Source: Isoetes taiwanensis (Eukaryota > Streptophyta > Lycopodiopsida > Isoetales > Isoetaceae). Taken from it: a stretch of 64,000 bases of DNA. Location: contig JAJEKV010000009.1 in assembly GCA_021234155.1 (NCBI GenBank), positions 7,925,546 through 7,989,545 of the forward strand. Direction: 5' to 3'. Shown here piece by piece: positions 45,641-56,021 of this stretch. The first letter of the stretch is position 1, and every line of letters starts with the position of its first letter. The notes beneath the pieces are model-generated. The model did no database searches. It worked only from the letters and a program-made list of their open reading frames with translations, and had not been told where the DNA came from. Position numbers and translations under genes: made by a program.

Positions 45641-46530
45641 GTCGTATGTTTTAGGGGTTTTGAGGAGCTTTTCGTCATTTAGATGTTCTGTGGGGAGCGT
45701 GGATTTGCATGTCTGCAAATAGAATGGGGAGCGTTCACGGATGAAAGCCGGCTGCGTGGCGGATGTGAACCGCTTGTGGGGGGCTTATGAGGATGGGAGG
45801 AGGTGGAGTGGCTTTGTGCTTGCCAAAGATGTCTCAAGGGAGGGGCGCTTTGCGTAGGAATGTCCATTCCGTGTGCTTGAATGCTTGAATTTCTTGTTGT
45901 TCTGGTTGGAATTTGGTGCAAGCCGAGTGTGCGTTTAGGAACTTGGTGACCAGGTCTCAGTGGGGATTGTGCGCTGCATGGAAGCCCTGTCCATGTGTGT
46001 AGGTTTCGTTAGTTTGCAGAGCTGGAATTCGGCTTGTGCTTCGAAATTTTCCCTTGGCAGCGCTGGACTGGGAAGGGTGCTGTGAAAGTTGTGCACATAT
46101 GGATATTCGTAGGGCAGCAAGATTGAGAGTGAAGGTGCATAAGTTGAGTCCGCCAAGAGTCATTGTGCAGGATCTCGTTTATGGCGCGAGGGTTGGATGG
46201 GAGGAAGCAGCAAAGACCGCCTTTGACGCAGGGGGAGGCCGCCGAGAGCAAAGTGCATCCGTGAGATGCGGAATATGAGAAACAGTCTACAGGTCGAGGT
46301 GACTTGGGGTACCTGTGGGGCTCCATGCTTTAGCGCTCTTGTTGGTGGACAGGGAAGATATGACAGTGGGGATAGCGTTGGCCTAGCTCCAGGAGGATGG
46401 TGTGATGGAGGTGGATTGGCCAGCAACGGGCAGGGGGATAGTTCTCTGAGGAAGGGTCTGAGTGGGGAAGGAGGCAGCTTGGTCAGGAAGGGCCTCGCCA
46501 ATCGGGTGTAATTAAGATCGGAGACCATTT
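45641..46530. other. GC-richer leader region of the Replitron-like element
   Basis: Base composition changes to G-rich at about 45640 and stays so through the Rep relic, suggesting that the element begins in this interval. Minus-strand and plus-strand frames exist but none resembles a protein family. No terminal repeat could be fixed by eye. Confidence 0.35.
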
Positions 46531-47701
46531 ATGTTTCCAGAGACTGCAGCAGGGAGATGCGGTGCAGAACATGATGGAGTTGGAAGGGGAAGATGTGTTG
46601 GTGCAGGCAACCATGGGCGAGGAAGAGGTGGACGTGGAAGAGGGAGACAAGTTAGGTTTTGTGAGCCTATTCATGATCATACACAGGAAGCTGAGGGGGA
46701 GGGAATCACATATGTCACAAGAGGTCGAGGTGGGAAACGGGGTCGAGGGAGAGGAAGGAGAGCAGCCAGCATGTTTGAAGAGCATGTTGGTATGGACATT
46801 GGAGGAGGAGGCGGCGAGGAGGTTGTTGATATGTCTTCTGTTTTAGATGTGTCAGTGACCATTGTCTTTGGGGGTGCAGATGTGCCGACTGCACTGTATG
46901 AGCGTGTAGTGCAGTTCATGAAGGACAATTGCAAGGCTGGTGTTGTGGCGCTTGAAAGGGGCTCCTCCTTGGATCATTTGCACGTCCAGGCTGTCTTTCG
47001 CTTGCATGCTAAAACGCCTACGAGCGTGAACGTGAGAATAAAAAATTTCCTTGGCTGGAGCCATAGCAGGCCGGCAGGGGCAATGATTCTATGTAAAGCT
47101 CTGACAGGAAGTCGCCTCCACTGTTTTGAAGGCTTGGTCGGCTATTGTTTAAAAGACTTAGGCAAGTTACATTTCCAGGTTCATTTACATAATGTGAGTG
47201 CCGAAAGCAAGTGAAGATCGGGTAAGGAGTTGTATGCGCTATATGGCGCTGGAGATCTGAAGAACTTAGTGCTCCTTGACAATAGGAATATCATGGGCAG
47301 AGCGTATCATTACCTGTTATACCACAGTGGCAGATTTAGGACCGCATCGTTTATCCATACGGTCAGGCGTATGTTACAGACTGGCAAGTTTAGGCTTGCT
47401 AGTTCGTGGGTTTTGCCAAATAACTCTGCCTCACGACACCGAGCGCAAAAGCAAGCAAAGATGGAGGATAATGCTTGCACCCGAGACATGTGCCTACAAA
47501 GATGTCAGAATGAGTCTGTTTGGGACACAGCCAGGCATTGTCCCAGTAGAGAAGATTGGCAAGAGAAGGAAGCGCATGTGGGACAAGGCAGGGGTGTTCG
47601 ATGATGGAGAGGAAGAGGAGGATGGCAGCAATGATGAGGATGAGTTCATTTACGCAGATAGTGGAGTCCAGACGCCTTTGTGCGCAGATCCCCGCCGATG
47701 A
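46531..47701 (+). pseudogene. HUH endonuclease (single-Tyr Rep), Replitron-like transposase
   Basis: Rep HUH enzymes nick single-stranded DNA and stay bound through a tyrosine. From the ATG at 46531 (a TAA in frame precedes it) the protein has RGG-rich sequence (about residues 28-77), then a Rep-like fold: strand motif VSVTIVFGG (107-115), the HUH pair H149-L-H151 in SSLDHLHVQAVFRL, and Y205 in VGYCLKDLGKLHF, the YxxK pattern of CRESS-virus-type and Replitron Reps. A TGA at 47212 interrupts; the same frame continues with GKELYALYGAGDLKN, RAYHYLLYHSGRFRTASF and LASSWVLP, then shifts by one base near 47445 into KQRWRIMLAPETCAYKDVR and an acidic tail (DDGEEEEDGSNDEDEF) ending at 47701. No helicase domain follows, which argues against a Helitron. 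Assignment to Replitrons is from motif order and host type, not an alignment. Confidence 0.7.
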
Positions 47702-47829
47702 CTCGTGACTTCATTCCGCTAGACATGCATGATTGGACGCTTGATGTTGGTTGAGGTAGTGCTCTTTCGCTACATGTTGCTAATTGCTATGTTATTTACT
47801 TAATGCATGCGGTGATGGACGGATGTAGA

Positions 47830-48196
47830 GGTCGCTGTGTTGAGCCGTACCGAGGAGGAGGTGTCACCGGACGCCCGCAGCGGGCGAGGGGCTGATACTA
47901 TTGCCGCCAAGATTTGCGGGAGGCAGAGCAAATAAATTAAAGAGGTTTGGCGGTCAGAGGAAAAACTCCGCTTAGCACTTGCGCAGGTGTTGGACCGTAT
48001 TCAAGCGAAGCGTGGATCTTGTGGAGAGGCAAGGGGTCAGCTCCATTATACTTTGGAAGGTGGCTTGTCAACGTCCGCGATCCCGGAATCTTTGCCGAGG
48101 GTCTCCCTCATCGAAGGAGCTTCGCGGAGTCGGATGCGCCAGCGAAGACATGATCCCACCATTGGATGCTCAAGGAAGAGAAATGGTCCGCAGTAG
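47830..48196 (+). pseudogene. Probable C-terminal part of the Rep transposase
   Basis: One frame reads LSRTEEEVSPDARSGRG, a TAA, then EVWRSEEKLRLALAQVLDRI and a basic Ser/Arg-rich end stopping at 48196. The heptad-like EKLRLALAQVLDRI suggests a coiled coil. An AG before 47829 could be an intron acceptor, with a donor near 47756, but this is not demonstrable. It has no independent family match. Confidence 0.35.
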
Positions 48197-48779
48197 CAAG
48201 TTAGTGGAGAGATAGGCATGTTGTGCATATGTGAAGAAGTGATGGTTCTGTTTTATTCCAGACGTGGACATGCTGTACATACGTATGTGTTGTGGAGTGG
48301 TAGTTACGCTCTCTGTCAATCTGTTTTATTGCACTGTAAATGTAATGTGAATATAATGTGAGTATGACTATTGAAATGGCTCTACGTGGAATGAGAGGTG
48401 AGGCTAAATGTGCCTATGGTTGAACATGACCTTGGAAAGTGGCAGACTTTTTTGCTGCGTAAAAAACATTGGCCTTTCATTTGGCACAATGTCGAGAATA
48501 TTCTGTAAATCAACGCCTCGAATGAAATCCCCCTTGGAAACCCATAAACCCTATAAAAAACATATTAAACAAACATCTAATGGTCCAAAAATATATAGGA
48601 CCTATATTCACTACATCCTATATTCGCTACATCCTAGCCATCAAAATTTGGCATATACCCAAGCACATGCCATGCCACAAAAGCACAGCCGTCCAAGCAA
48701 AGTTAAGATGGGGTCAAAACCCCATTTCCACGTCAGCCTAAGGTTGACGAGCAAGTATTCCATTCAAGTCAAGTCCACA

Positions 48780-49085
48780 AATACACACAAGTAATAACTA
48801 TAGAAGCCTGTATCACATACAGTTACAGCAGCACAGCCGCCCTGAAGCACACCTGTGTTACTAACCAAGGAAAACAGAGAAGGACGTACCCAGATCAAGG
48901 GGAAAACCAACCCTGTTCACAAACTGCAGAACAGATTGCTGCACCTGCTACAGCAGCTCCACAACACAATAAACAAAAAAATAACATACTGAAGCACGGG
49001 GAGTTGAACCCCCTGCCCAAAAGGCAGTCCCACAAAACCTCAAGATGAAAACCTTAAGCCATGACCTGTTGAAGCCAAATAGAAA
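48780..49085 (-). mobile_element. Probable tRNA-derived SINE
   Basis: On the minus strand a pol III A box TGGCTTAAGG (about 49059-49050) is followed by a B box GGTTCAACTCC (about 49010-49000). Between them ACTGCCTTTTGGGCAGG can form an anticodon-like arm with loop CTTTTGG (anticodon UUU, lysine). The D and acceptor regions do not fold as a real tRNA, so a tRNA-related SINE head is the better call. The downstream body contains GATCTGGGTACGTCC. The 3' end is not defined. Confidence 0.5.
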
Positions 49086-50265
49086 CACACTCTGCAAGCA
49101 GCTGGAAAAAGACGGCTTCAGGAAAAAACAACTTTATCAGAGCAAGCAGATCAGACTGAAGATTTCGGTTATGGCGGGAACTCCCACTGCCACACAAAAA
49201 GCCATAATCCAGAACTCACTACACCTAAACCTCTGCAAAAACCAAAATGAGAAGAAAGAATGCTTCTGAAGAAAGAAAATAAGGGCTTTTGAGTCTGCCC
49301 TGTCGGATTTTGCATGAGTCCTTCTGCCTCTCTGCCCTGAACCGCCTCTGTGCCTCTCTCCGATTTTGCATGAACTGCTTCTGCCTCTGTGCCAGATTAA
49401 CTCCGCCAGTGGGTCATCGCAAGGAACCGCCGCCCATCGAAAGAAACTGCCCCTGCATCCGCTCCACACGCACGGCAGCCCATCGCCACGACTCCACTTC
49501 TAAAAATTAACCCTTAATACACCCCATTCCACCATTGCCAAACTAAACCCAAATTTGTGAGTCAGCAAAATACCATTTTTAGATACGAATACATGGCTAA
49601 ACCTTGCAAAATCTTATGTTACATGACCCCCCAACAACATTTTGGAAACCTAAGTGCAATCATTTATAAAATTGTAAGTCATAACTTGGTCATAAAAATG
49701 TGGTGTATAAAAAATGTAACTAAATGTGCAATGCTTGCAAACGTTATAAGGTTATCATAATTAAGTGCCACAATTTTTCCATGGTAATATGCCACAACTT
49801 AAAGTATGTTAACATACGGTTCAGTTGGAATGTAAATTCCAACATTTGCAATGCTTTTGAAAATTCCAACATATGCAATGCCTTTGAACTTCATAGTGAT
49901 GCAAACACAAAGCAAATACCAAATTGCAAGATTATGTAATGTGAAGTACTCCCATCTCCTTGCATTTCTATTAATTAGTTTGCTCTCTTCCATTTAATTG
50001 AAATCATTTATTCCTAAAACACATCTAGCCTCTCACTCATAATAGTTATGTCATTACATAACGTATTACACACAAATCCCTTAGGGGCTAAACCAATATG
50101 TACTGCACATTATCTCCATGAATGTTGGTCGAATCCTAATCATATGTTAAACATGCAACACATCTATGGCTACTTGAAAATTTTGAGAGACTTGAATTCT
50201 AAACTCGAATAATCTAAGGATTCAAATTGCAAGCTCGAACTAGATACTAGACGAACTGCACAATA
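49086..50265. other. Non-coding stretch
   Basis: AT-rich, no gene recognised. Short direct repeats (AATTCCAACAT(T/A)TGCAATGC) occur around 49836-49882. Confidence 0.4.
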
Positions 50266-50269
50266 CTTC

Positions 50270-51010
50270 CATAGGCATAATGAGAAATGTAAGGAAATCT
50301 TGATGGCATCTCAACGAATCTTGCAATAATCTAAGTAATGTATGAGAATCTTCATATGATCTTGAGGATTGTATGGGTATCTAAGGGAAATCTCATAAAA
50401 TCTTGAAGAATCTAGAGGAACCCCAAAGAAATTTAAGAGCATCTTCATATAATATGGGGAATCTAAGGGAATCTTTTATGGAATATTAGAGAATGTAAGG
50501 GGATCTAGAGGAACCTTGCGGAATTCAATCTTGTGGAATCTAAGGAAAAATCTTTGAGAATAACCGGGAATGTTGATGGAATCTTCGAAAATCTAGGATA
50601 ATCCTCATAGGATCTTAGAGAACCTAGGAATTTGCATAGAATCTTGAGGAATCTATGGAATCTCGAGTTAATCTTTGGGAATTTTGAGGAATCTAAAGGA
50701 ATCTGCATAAAATCTTTGAGAATCCAAGGGAATCTTGAAGAATCTAGGAAAAGCTTCATAGGATCTTAGAGAATGTAGGTGAATCTGCCTAGAATCTTTT
50801 GGAATATATGGGATTCATGAGAGAATCTTTAAGAATCTTGAGGGATCTAAGTGAGTCTTCATAAAACAATTGAGAATCAGGGGAAACATAAAGGAATCTT
50901 CGGATAATCTTTGGGAATCTAGGGGAATCTTAATAGAATCTTAGTGAATCTATGAGAATCTCAAGAGAATCTTTGGAAATCTAAGGGAAACATCATAAAA
51001 TATTTGAGAT
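50270..51010. repeat. Degenerate GAATCT minisatellite
   Basis: About 740 bases in which GAATCT or AGAATCTT recurs every 10-25 bases, with filler words such as AAGGGAATCTT, GAGGAATCTA and ATAGAATCTT. There is no fixed period, suggesting an old array decayed by indels. It gives serine/phenylalanine/leucine-rich minus-strand frames, which are artefacts. Confidence 0.85.
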
Positions 51011-51054
51011 TATTGAATTTTCGAACTGCACACTCTTCGCATATAATAAACTAC

Positions 51055-51095
51055 TTGTATATATATATATATATTCTCTCTCTCTATATATATAA
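51055..51095. repeat. AT and CT microsatellite at the LINE 5' border
   Basis: (AT)n, then (CT)n, then (AT)n. The LINE homology begins within about 40 bases downstream, so the element was inserted into, or truncated at, simple sequence. Confidence 0.9.
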
Positions 51096-53670
51096 ACACA
51101 CCTAACCCAGAAACACAAACTAGGATAAACATGGATCCACGTAAGATGAACATCTTTAAGAAGATGTGTGAGCAAAATGCTAAGGAGTCTACATGGCCGG
51201 AGACCTTAGTGGAGTTGGACACAATGCTTACTTCTATGTTAATAGAGGTGGCGCAGAAATGCTTCATACCTCGTCGTGCATTGAAAGGATTGCCATGTAA
51301 TGGGTGGTATGACACGGAATGTAAAAGTAAGAGGCTGGAATTTAAGAATGCAATACAGGAGGAGAAAGGTAAAGTTTAGAAAGAATATCGACAATTAGTG
51401 AGAAGGAAAAAACGAGCATACTACCAAACCAAACAGGAAACACTAGTAAGCGAATTGTTATCACAGCCAAAGAAATTTTGGTCACGGTTGAAGGCTAGAA
51501 AACAACAGACAAGCCTCTTAGATGTGGATAGTTTACTACAACAATTGTATAAATTATATCACGTAGCGGGGTTACATGAAGAAATGGATAGACAAGGTGA
51601 TAATCTCACTTTCTCAGATGCAGATACACTTGAAGGGCTGAAATCACTTTCGTGTGGCAAGGCAGCTGACACACTTGGGTTGATGGCCGAGATGATAAAA
51701 TGGGCTGGTCCAGCTGTAACCAGTATCATCACGAAAATGATGAATAGAGCGTTGGTTGAAGGCTTCCCACACACATGGCAAGTCAATAGAGTGGTACCAA
51801 TCCATAAAGCAGGAGATGTCAGCGACCCAAGCAACTATAGAATGATCATGGTAAGCAGTTTGTTTTCAAAATTATTTGCCAAGCTTATAGAGATAAAGTT
51901 AAGTGATTGGGCAGAGATGCACAATGTTAGAGCATCGGGACAAGCAGGTTTTAGACCTAACAGGTCTACACTAGACCACCTAATCACCATGAGAGCAGTG
52001 ACAGATGCTGTGAAGAAAACTAAAAAGCCGCTCTTTGCTTGCTTTGTGGACCTCACTAAAGCTTTTGATATGCTAAGAAGAGGGAACATTTGGGAATATA
52101 TGGATCACATAGGGGTGCCATAGGAGCTCAGAAATGCAGTATCAGTACTATATGAGAAAGTGTTAGTAAGTCTATCTTTCCCGCTAAACAAATCATGCAA
52201 AGCAGAGATAATTAGTAACATTGGGGTGCAGCAAGGATGCCCTTTATCCCCTACGTTATTTGGGATATATATAGACCAATTAGAGATGTGGATGCAGAGG
52301 CATAGCGGTGGGGGGGCTACACTTGCGGGATACTTGCTTATTCTACTCTTATATGCAGATGATATTGTTATTTTTGCTCGGAGTCACCACGACATGCAGA
52401 GGCACTTGGAGGCATTAGCCAATTTCTGTGATGCTACTAAAATGTAGGTGAATTTGAACAAGACTAAAATTCTCATTTTTGGAAAACGAGTTCATAATTT
52501 CCACTTCCAATATAAGGGAGAAGAGGTGGAAATAGCAGACACATATAAATATTTAGGTCTTATAGTGGACCACAATTATGGGTGGAACAAGGCAGTTGGG
52601 CAACGTACTGATGCTGGGATTAAGGCACTGTACGCAATGCAGCAGAAATGCAGAAAAGCAGGGATTGTAGACTGGAAACTGAAGAAAATGTTATATCTAA
52701 CCCTGGTCAGGACGGTTGTGTTATACGGATGTGAGGTCTGGGGGGCCGGGCTCTCCCAAGAAATGTGGAAAAGAGTTGAGAAGATTCAAAAGAAATTTCT
52801 TCTGGCAGAACTAGGAGTTAAAATGCAAACCCCGTATCATATGATGCTGGCTGAAGCAGGGATAGAGATGTTAGAAGTTGAAGCATTATTTTTGACGCTC
52901 AAATATGTGCAAAAAGTCCATGATATGGATGTTGATAGGCTATCGAGGCTTGCAATGATACAGAGTAGCCTTAAGGGATGGCATAATGAAGTGAGTAAAT
53001 GGTTGGGTAAGTGGGGAATGGTGCTAGAAGATATGCCACCAGATGAGGATGAGCTAAGGGAATGGGTCTACGCACATATCAGAGAAAAATCCTGGCATAA
53101 CGCAGGCACGAAAATGGCATTTTACAAAAAAGATATTAATCCAGCACTTGGTGAAGCACCGCATCTCTCGGGTAAGTTGTCTTACTTTAAAAGACATTTA
53201 TTGTGCAGACTAAGATTGAGTTCACATCATTTGGGAGTGGAGGTTGGTAGATGGGGGAACCTCCCCCGAAACTTACGTACCTGTAAAACATGCGGAGCTG
53301 ATGTACTGGAAGATGAGGCACACCTCATTCTTCACTGTCCTGCATATGAAAATTTAAGGAGAAGGATGGGTATTACTACCGGGATCTCTTTATATGAGTT
53401 CTTTGCGCTGCCAGTTGCAACTATTAGTGACTATTTGATAGAGGTGATGAAAGTGAGGGACGTGTCAATAAGAAACTATAAACACCTACTAGAATTATAT
53501 GAGAAAGAGAGTAGTGAGACTAATGATGCCCTGATTGAGGGTACATTAGAGTTTTAATTATATGCAAAAACTGATTTGTATATCGTCTTCTAGACCTGAT
53601 GGTCTCATAGACGTGATCTATAAAACATTTCATTTCATTTCATTTCATCTCTCTCCCTCCCTCCCTCCCC
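51096..53670 (+). mobile_element. LINE, 5'-truncated, with CATTT-repeat 3' tail
   Basis: The coding relic at 51131-53557 is followed by a 3' untranslated region of only about 70 bases and a (TTTCA)n tail at 53626-53650 running into CTCCCTCC repeats, in place of poly-A. A very short 3' region plus a short-word tail resembles RTE-type elements, while the C-terminal CCHC-like segment resembles plant zf-RVT. Endonuclease is missing. It differs in family from the A-tailed LINEs elsewhere in the window. Confidence 0.85.
51131..53557 (+). pseudogene. LINE reverse transcriptase, one frame with three TAG codons
   Basis: A single frame runs from 51131 to the TAA at 53557. Linker region (FIPRRALKGLPCNGWYD); RT motifs: LKSLSCGKAADTLGLMAEM, VNRVVPIHKAGDVSDPSNYR, motif A FVDLTKAFDMLRR, motif B GVQQGCPLSPTLFGIY, active site LLLYADDIVIF, motif D VNLNKTKILIFGKR; then TYKYLGLIVD, VVLYGCEVWG and a zinc-like CKTCGADVLEDEAHLILHC. 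It is interrupted only by TAG at 51377, 52121 and 52445, with no frameshift over 809 codons. YADD is intact. Preservation apart from the TAGs suggests a fairly recent copy. Confidence 0.9.
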
Positions 53671-53780
53671 AAAAAAAGCGTAATCCTACCCTCAAGCGTT
53701 ATGATAAGGTGAAACGAACCTGCATCAACCTCAACAACCCAAAATAGTTAGAGATGTAATACTTAGAATTTTATTGTGGT

Positions 53781-55353
53781 GATAAGCTTTCATGCATGAA
53801 GAGTAAGAAAAATGGTGGACTGGGAATTATTGACATTGAGAAGCAGAGTATGGCCTTGGCAGCTAAATACATCTACAGGGCTGGTTTTAACAAAATTAAT
53901 CATCCTGTATCCTGCCTTGTTAGGCATTATTTATCTAGATGCAAGCCTTTTGGCTGGAGGAATGTCAGTTGCCTGATAGTCTCTTCTTTGACTTCAAGGT
54001 TCCAAACAATATTCCTGGCATCATCAAAAAGTGGATCAAGGCTTGGAAAGCAGTTTATAGGATGTATGATTGGAAAGAAGGGCTTTCCAAAGGCCAATCT
54101 ATTTTCTGGAATCCATCTCTGATTCTAAATAACTGCAACATGTGCTTAGCCATGAATTTTCCTTCTCAATGCAGAAAATGGTCAGACAGGGGTATCACTC
54201 ATATTTCTCATCTTTTCAATGATTTTGGCTTCATTGAATTTCATGACTCTGTGCTGGCTGATTTGGATGAGGAGAATGAAAGGTTTATAATGCTATCAGA
54301 GCATGCTTAAGCCAGGGTATTTGGCATAACGAGGAGATCCAGTGGCATCACAAAGGAAAAAACTACTATAAAGTCAGCCTGATCTACAAATTTCTGACAA
54401 GAAGTTATACCCTTTCTTTACATACTAAATGTGATATTTCTGTTGACAGGTGTTCTGATAATTTGAGATTTATGTGGAATTCCCCAATCAATCCTAAGAT
54501 CAAATCTTTTATCTGGCAGCTCTGGCACAAAGCTCTGGCCACCAATTCCAAGAGATTTAGATTAAATATGACTTCTTCTAATTTGTGTGAAAGATGTTTG
54601 CAGGAGCCTGAAGAGGAAGACCACCTTTTTAAGAAATGCCTTTGGTCAGAATGGGTCCTTGAATTGGCAGCTACTGAATTCAATATCCCTGACCTCTCAG
54701 AAACTGCCTTAGTCGATATATTGTTTCCCCATAATCCCAGAGATTGGAGAATTTACATCCTCCTCTGGAGAATGTGGAAGGCCAGAAACACTCTCATATT
54801 CAATGAGGAGATTGTTTGGCCTAAGGCTGTCATTGAACAGTGATATTAAATGGATTAATGAGCTGTTTAATTAACTTACACATCTCTTCTTTGGTTTTCA
54901 AGTAACATCTTGGTGGGGCAGAAGAAGATAAAGTGAGATCGAATTAATCTCATGATTAATTCCATGTGGCTCGACCAATTCGGGGCCAACTCGATGGTAA
55001 ACCATGGAGATCATTGTCGATGCGACTGCTCATGTATCCAGACCTTTGACTTCAGAAGAATGCTGATTTGTGAGGCTGTTGATCTTACCGGGCGATTCAA
55101 TCCAGCGAAATTTCAGACATGCAATTGTCTCTACTGCTCTTTTTGCTCGATCTCCAGAGGGTTAGGGCGAAAATATTAACTATATGGGATATATCCAAAC
55201 TCTGATCTTTATGCCATGATATAATTTTGGACTTAGAGAATGCATTCTTATATCATTTGCATTCTCAAACTTTTTTGTACTCATTTTCTCTATATGAATA
55301 TACACATACATAGCCTTCAATAAAAAAAATAAAAAAAAAAGATAAGCTTTCAT
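53781..55353 (+). mobile_element. L1-type LINE, 5'-truncated, with 13-bp target duplication
   Basis: GATAAGCTTTCAT occurs at 53781-53793 and 55341-55353, flanking an insertion (53794-55340) that ends in an A-rich tail (AATAAAAAAAATAAAAAAAA). The contents are the 3' part of an L1 ORF2: KNGGLGIIDIEKQSMALA, WNPSLILNN, MWNSPINPKIKSFIWQLW, the zinc region LCERCLQEPEEEDHLFKKC and LLWRMWKARNTLIFNEE. Two frame changes (near 53950 and 54310) and several stops are present. This is the clearest LINE insertion in the window. Confidence 0.9.
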
Positions 55354-56020
55354 TATTTAATTATAACCATAAATGGTAAGGGCTATAGTTATATACTTAT
55401 ACAAAATTGGATAGCCCCCATAAGTTCATCATTATAACAACATAATAACAAAGTATCATAATAGTATACTTAGGAATCATAATTAAAGACAAAATTTATA
55501 ACTCCTATTCTTCTCGCGATGCACTCCCTCCCTTATGCTCCTCTTCTATTGGCCTGCAATAAGTAGCACATTACGTTCATTAATAAATTGTGATTTTTAA
55601 GGGGACCGCCCCCCTAATTACCTTCTTGAGCTGAACTACTAGCTCAAGGTTACCTCTACTTACCTGCACTAAATCATGGCCTATTTAGATTTAAACATAG
55701 GAAACATTTAAGATGGTCCCATCATCGCCCATGATTAAATGGCCCACATGACCTTTGGTCATGCCCATATGCATTGCATCATAGGATAGGGAACATTTAA
55801 GATGATCCCACCATTGCCCACGATCACATGCCTATTCCTACATGACCTTCGGCCATGCTCACATGCACCGCATCATGGCCCATGTGGATTTAAGCATAGG
55901 GAACATTTAAGATTATCCAACCATCGTCCATGATCGCATGCTTAGCTACCTATGCATCTTGACTGCCCACAGATGCATACACTCTCCCTGCCTTAGCTCC
56001 CATGTACTACGCTAAGCTAA
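55354..56020. repeat. Three imperfect tandem repeats of about 100 bp
   Basis: GGGAACATTTAAGATGATCC-like sequence recurs at about 55700, 55789 and 55898, each followed by CC(A/C)CGATC-type text and CATGACCTT(T/C)GG(T/C)CATG. AT-rich sequence precedes them. Non-coding. Confidence 0.65.
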
Positions 56021-56021
56021 G

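Noticed and set aside
45641-48330. Helitron assignment for the HUH relic
   Set aside because: One catalytic tyrosine motif (YCLK), no second tyrosine motif and no helicase sequence downstream.
48960-49075. Functional tRNA-Lys gene on the minus strand
   Set aside because: The boxes and an anticodon-like loop are present, but the acceptor and D stems do not pair; a SINE head is more likely.
51131-53557. Genetic code with TAG read as glutamine
   Set aside because: TGA lesions also occur, several TAGs lie in clearly dead genes, and PLD uses TAG as its natural stop; methylation-driven CAG decay explains the data.
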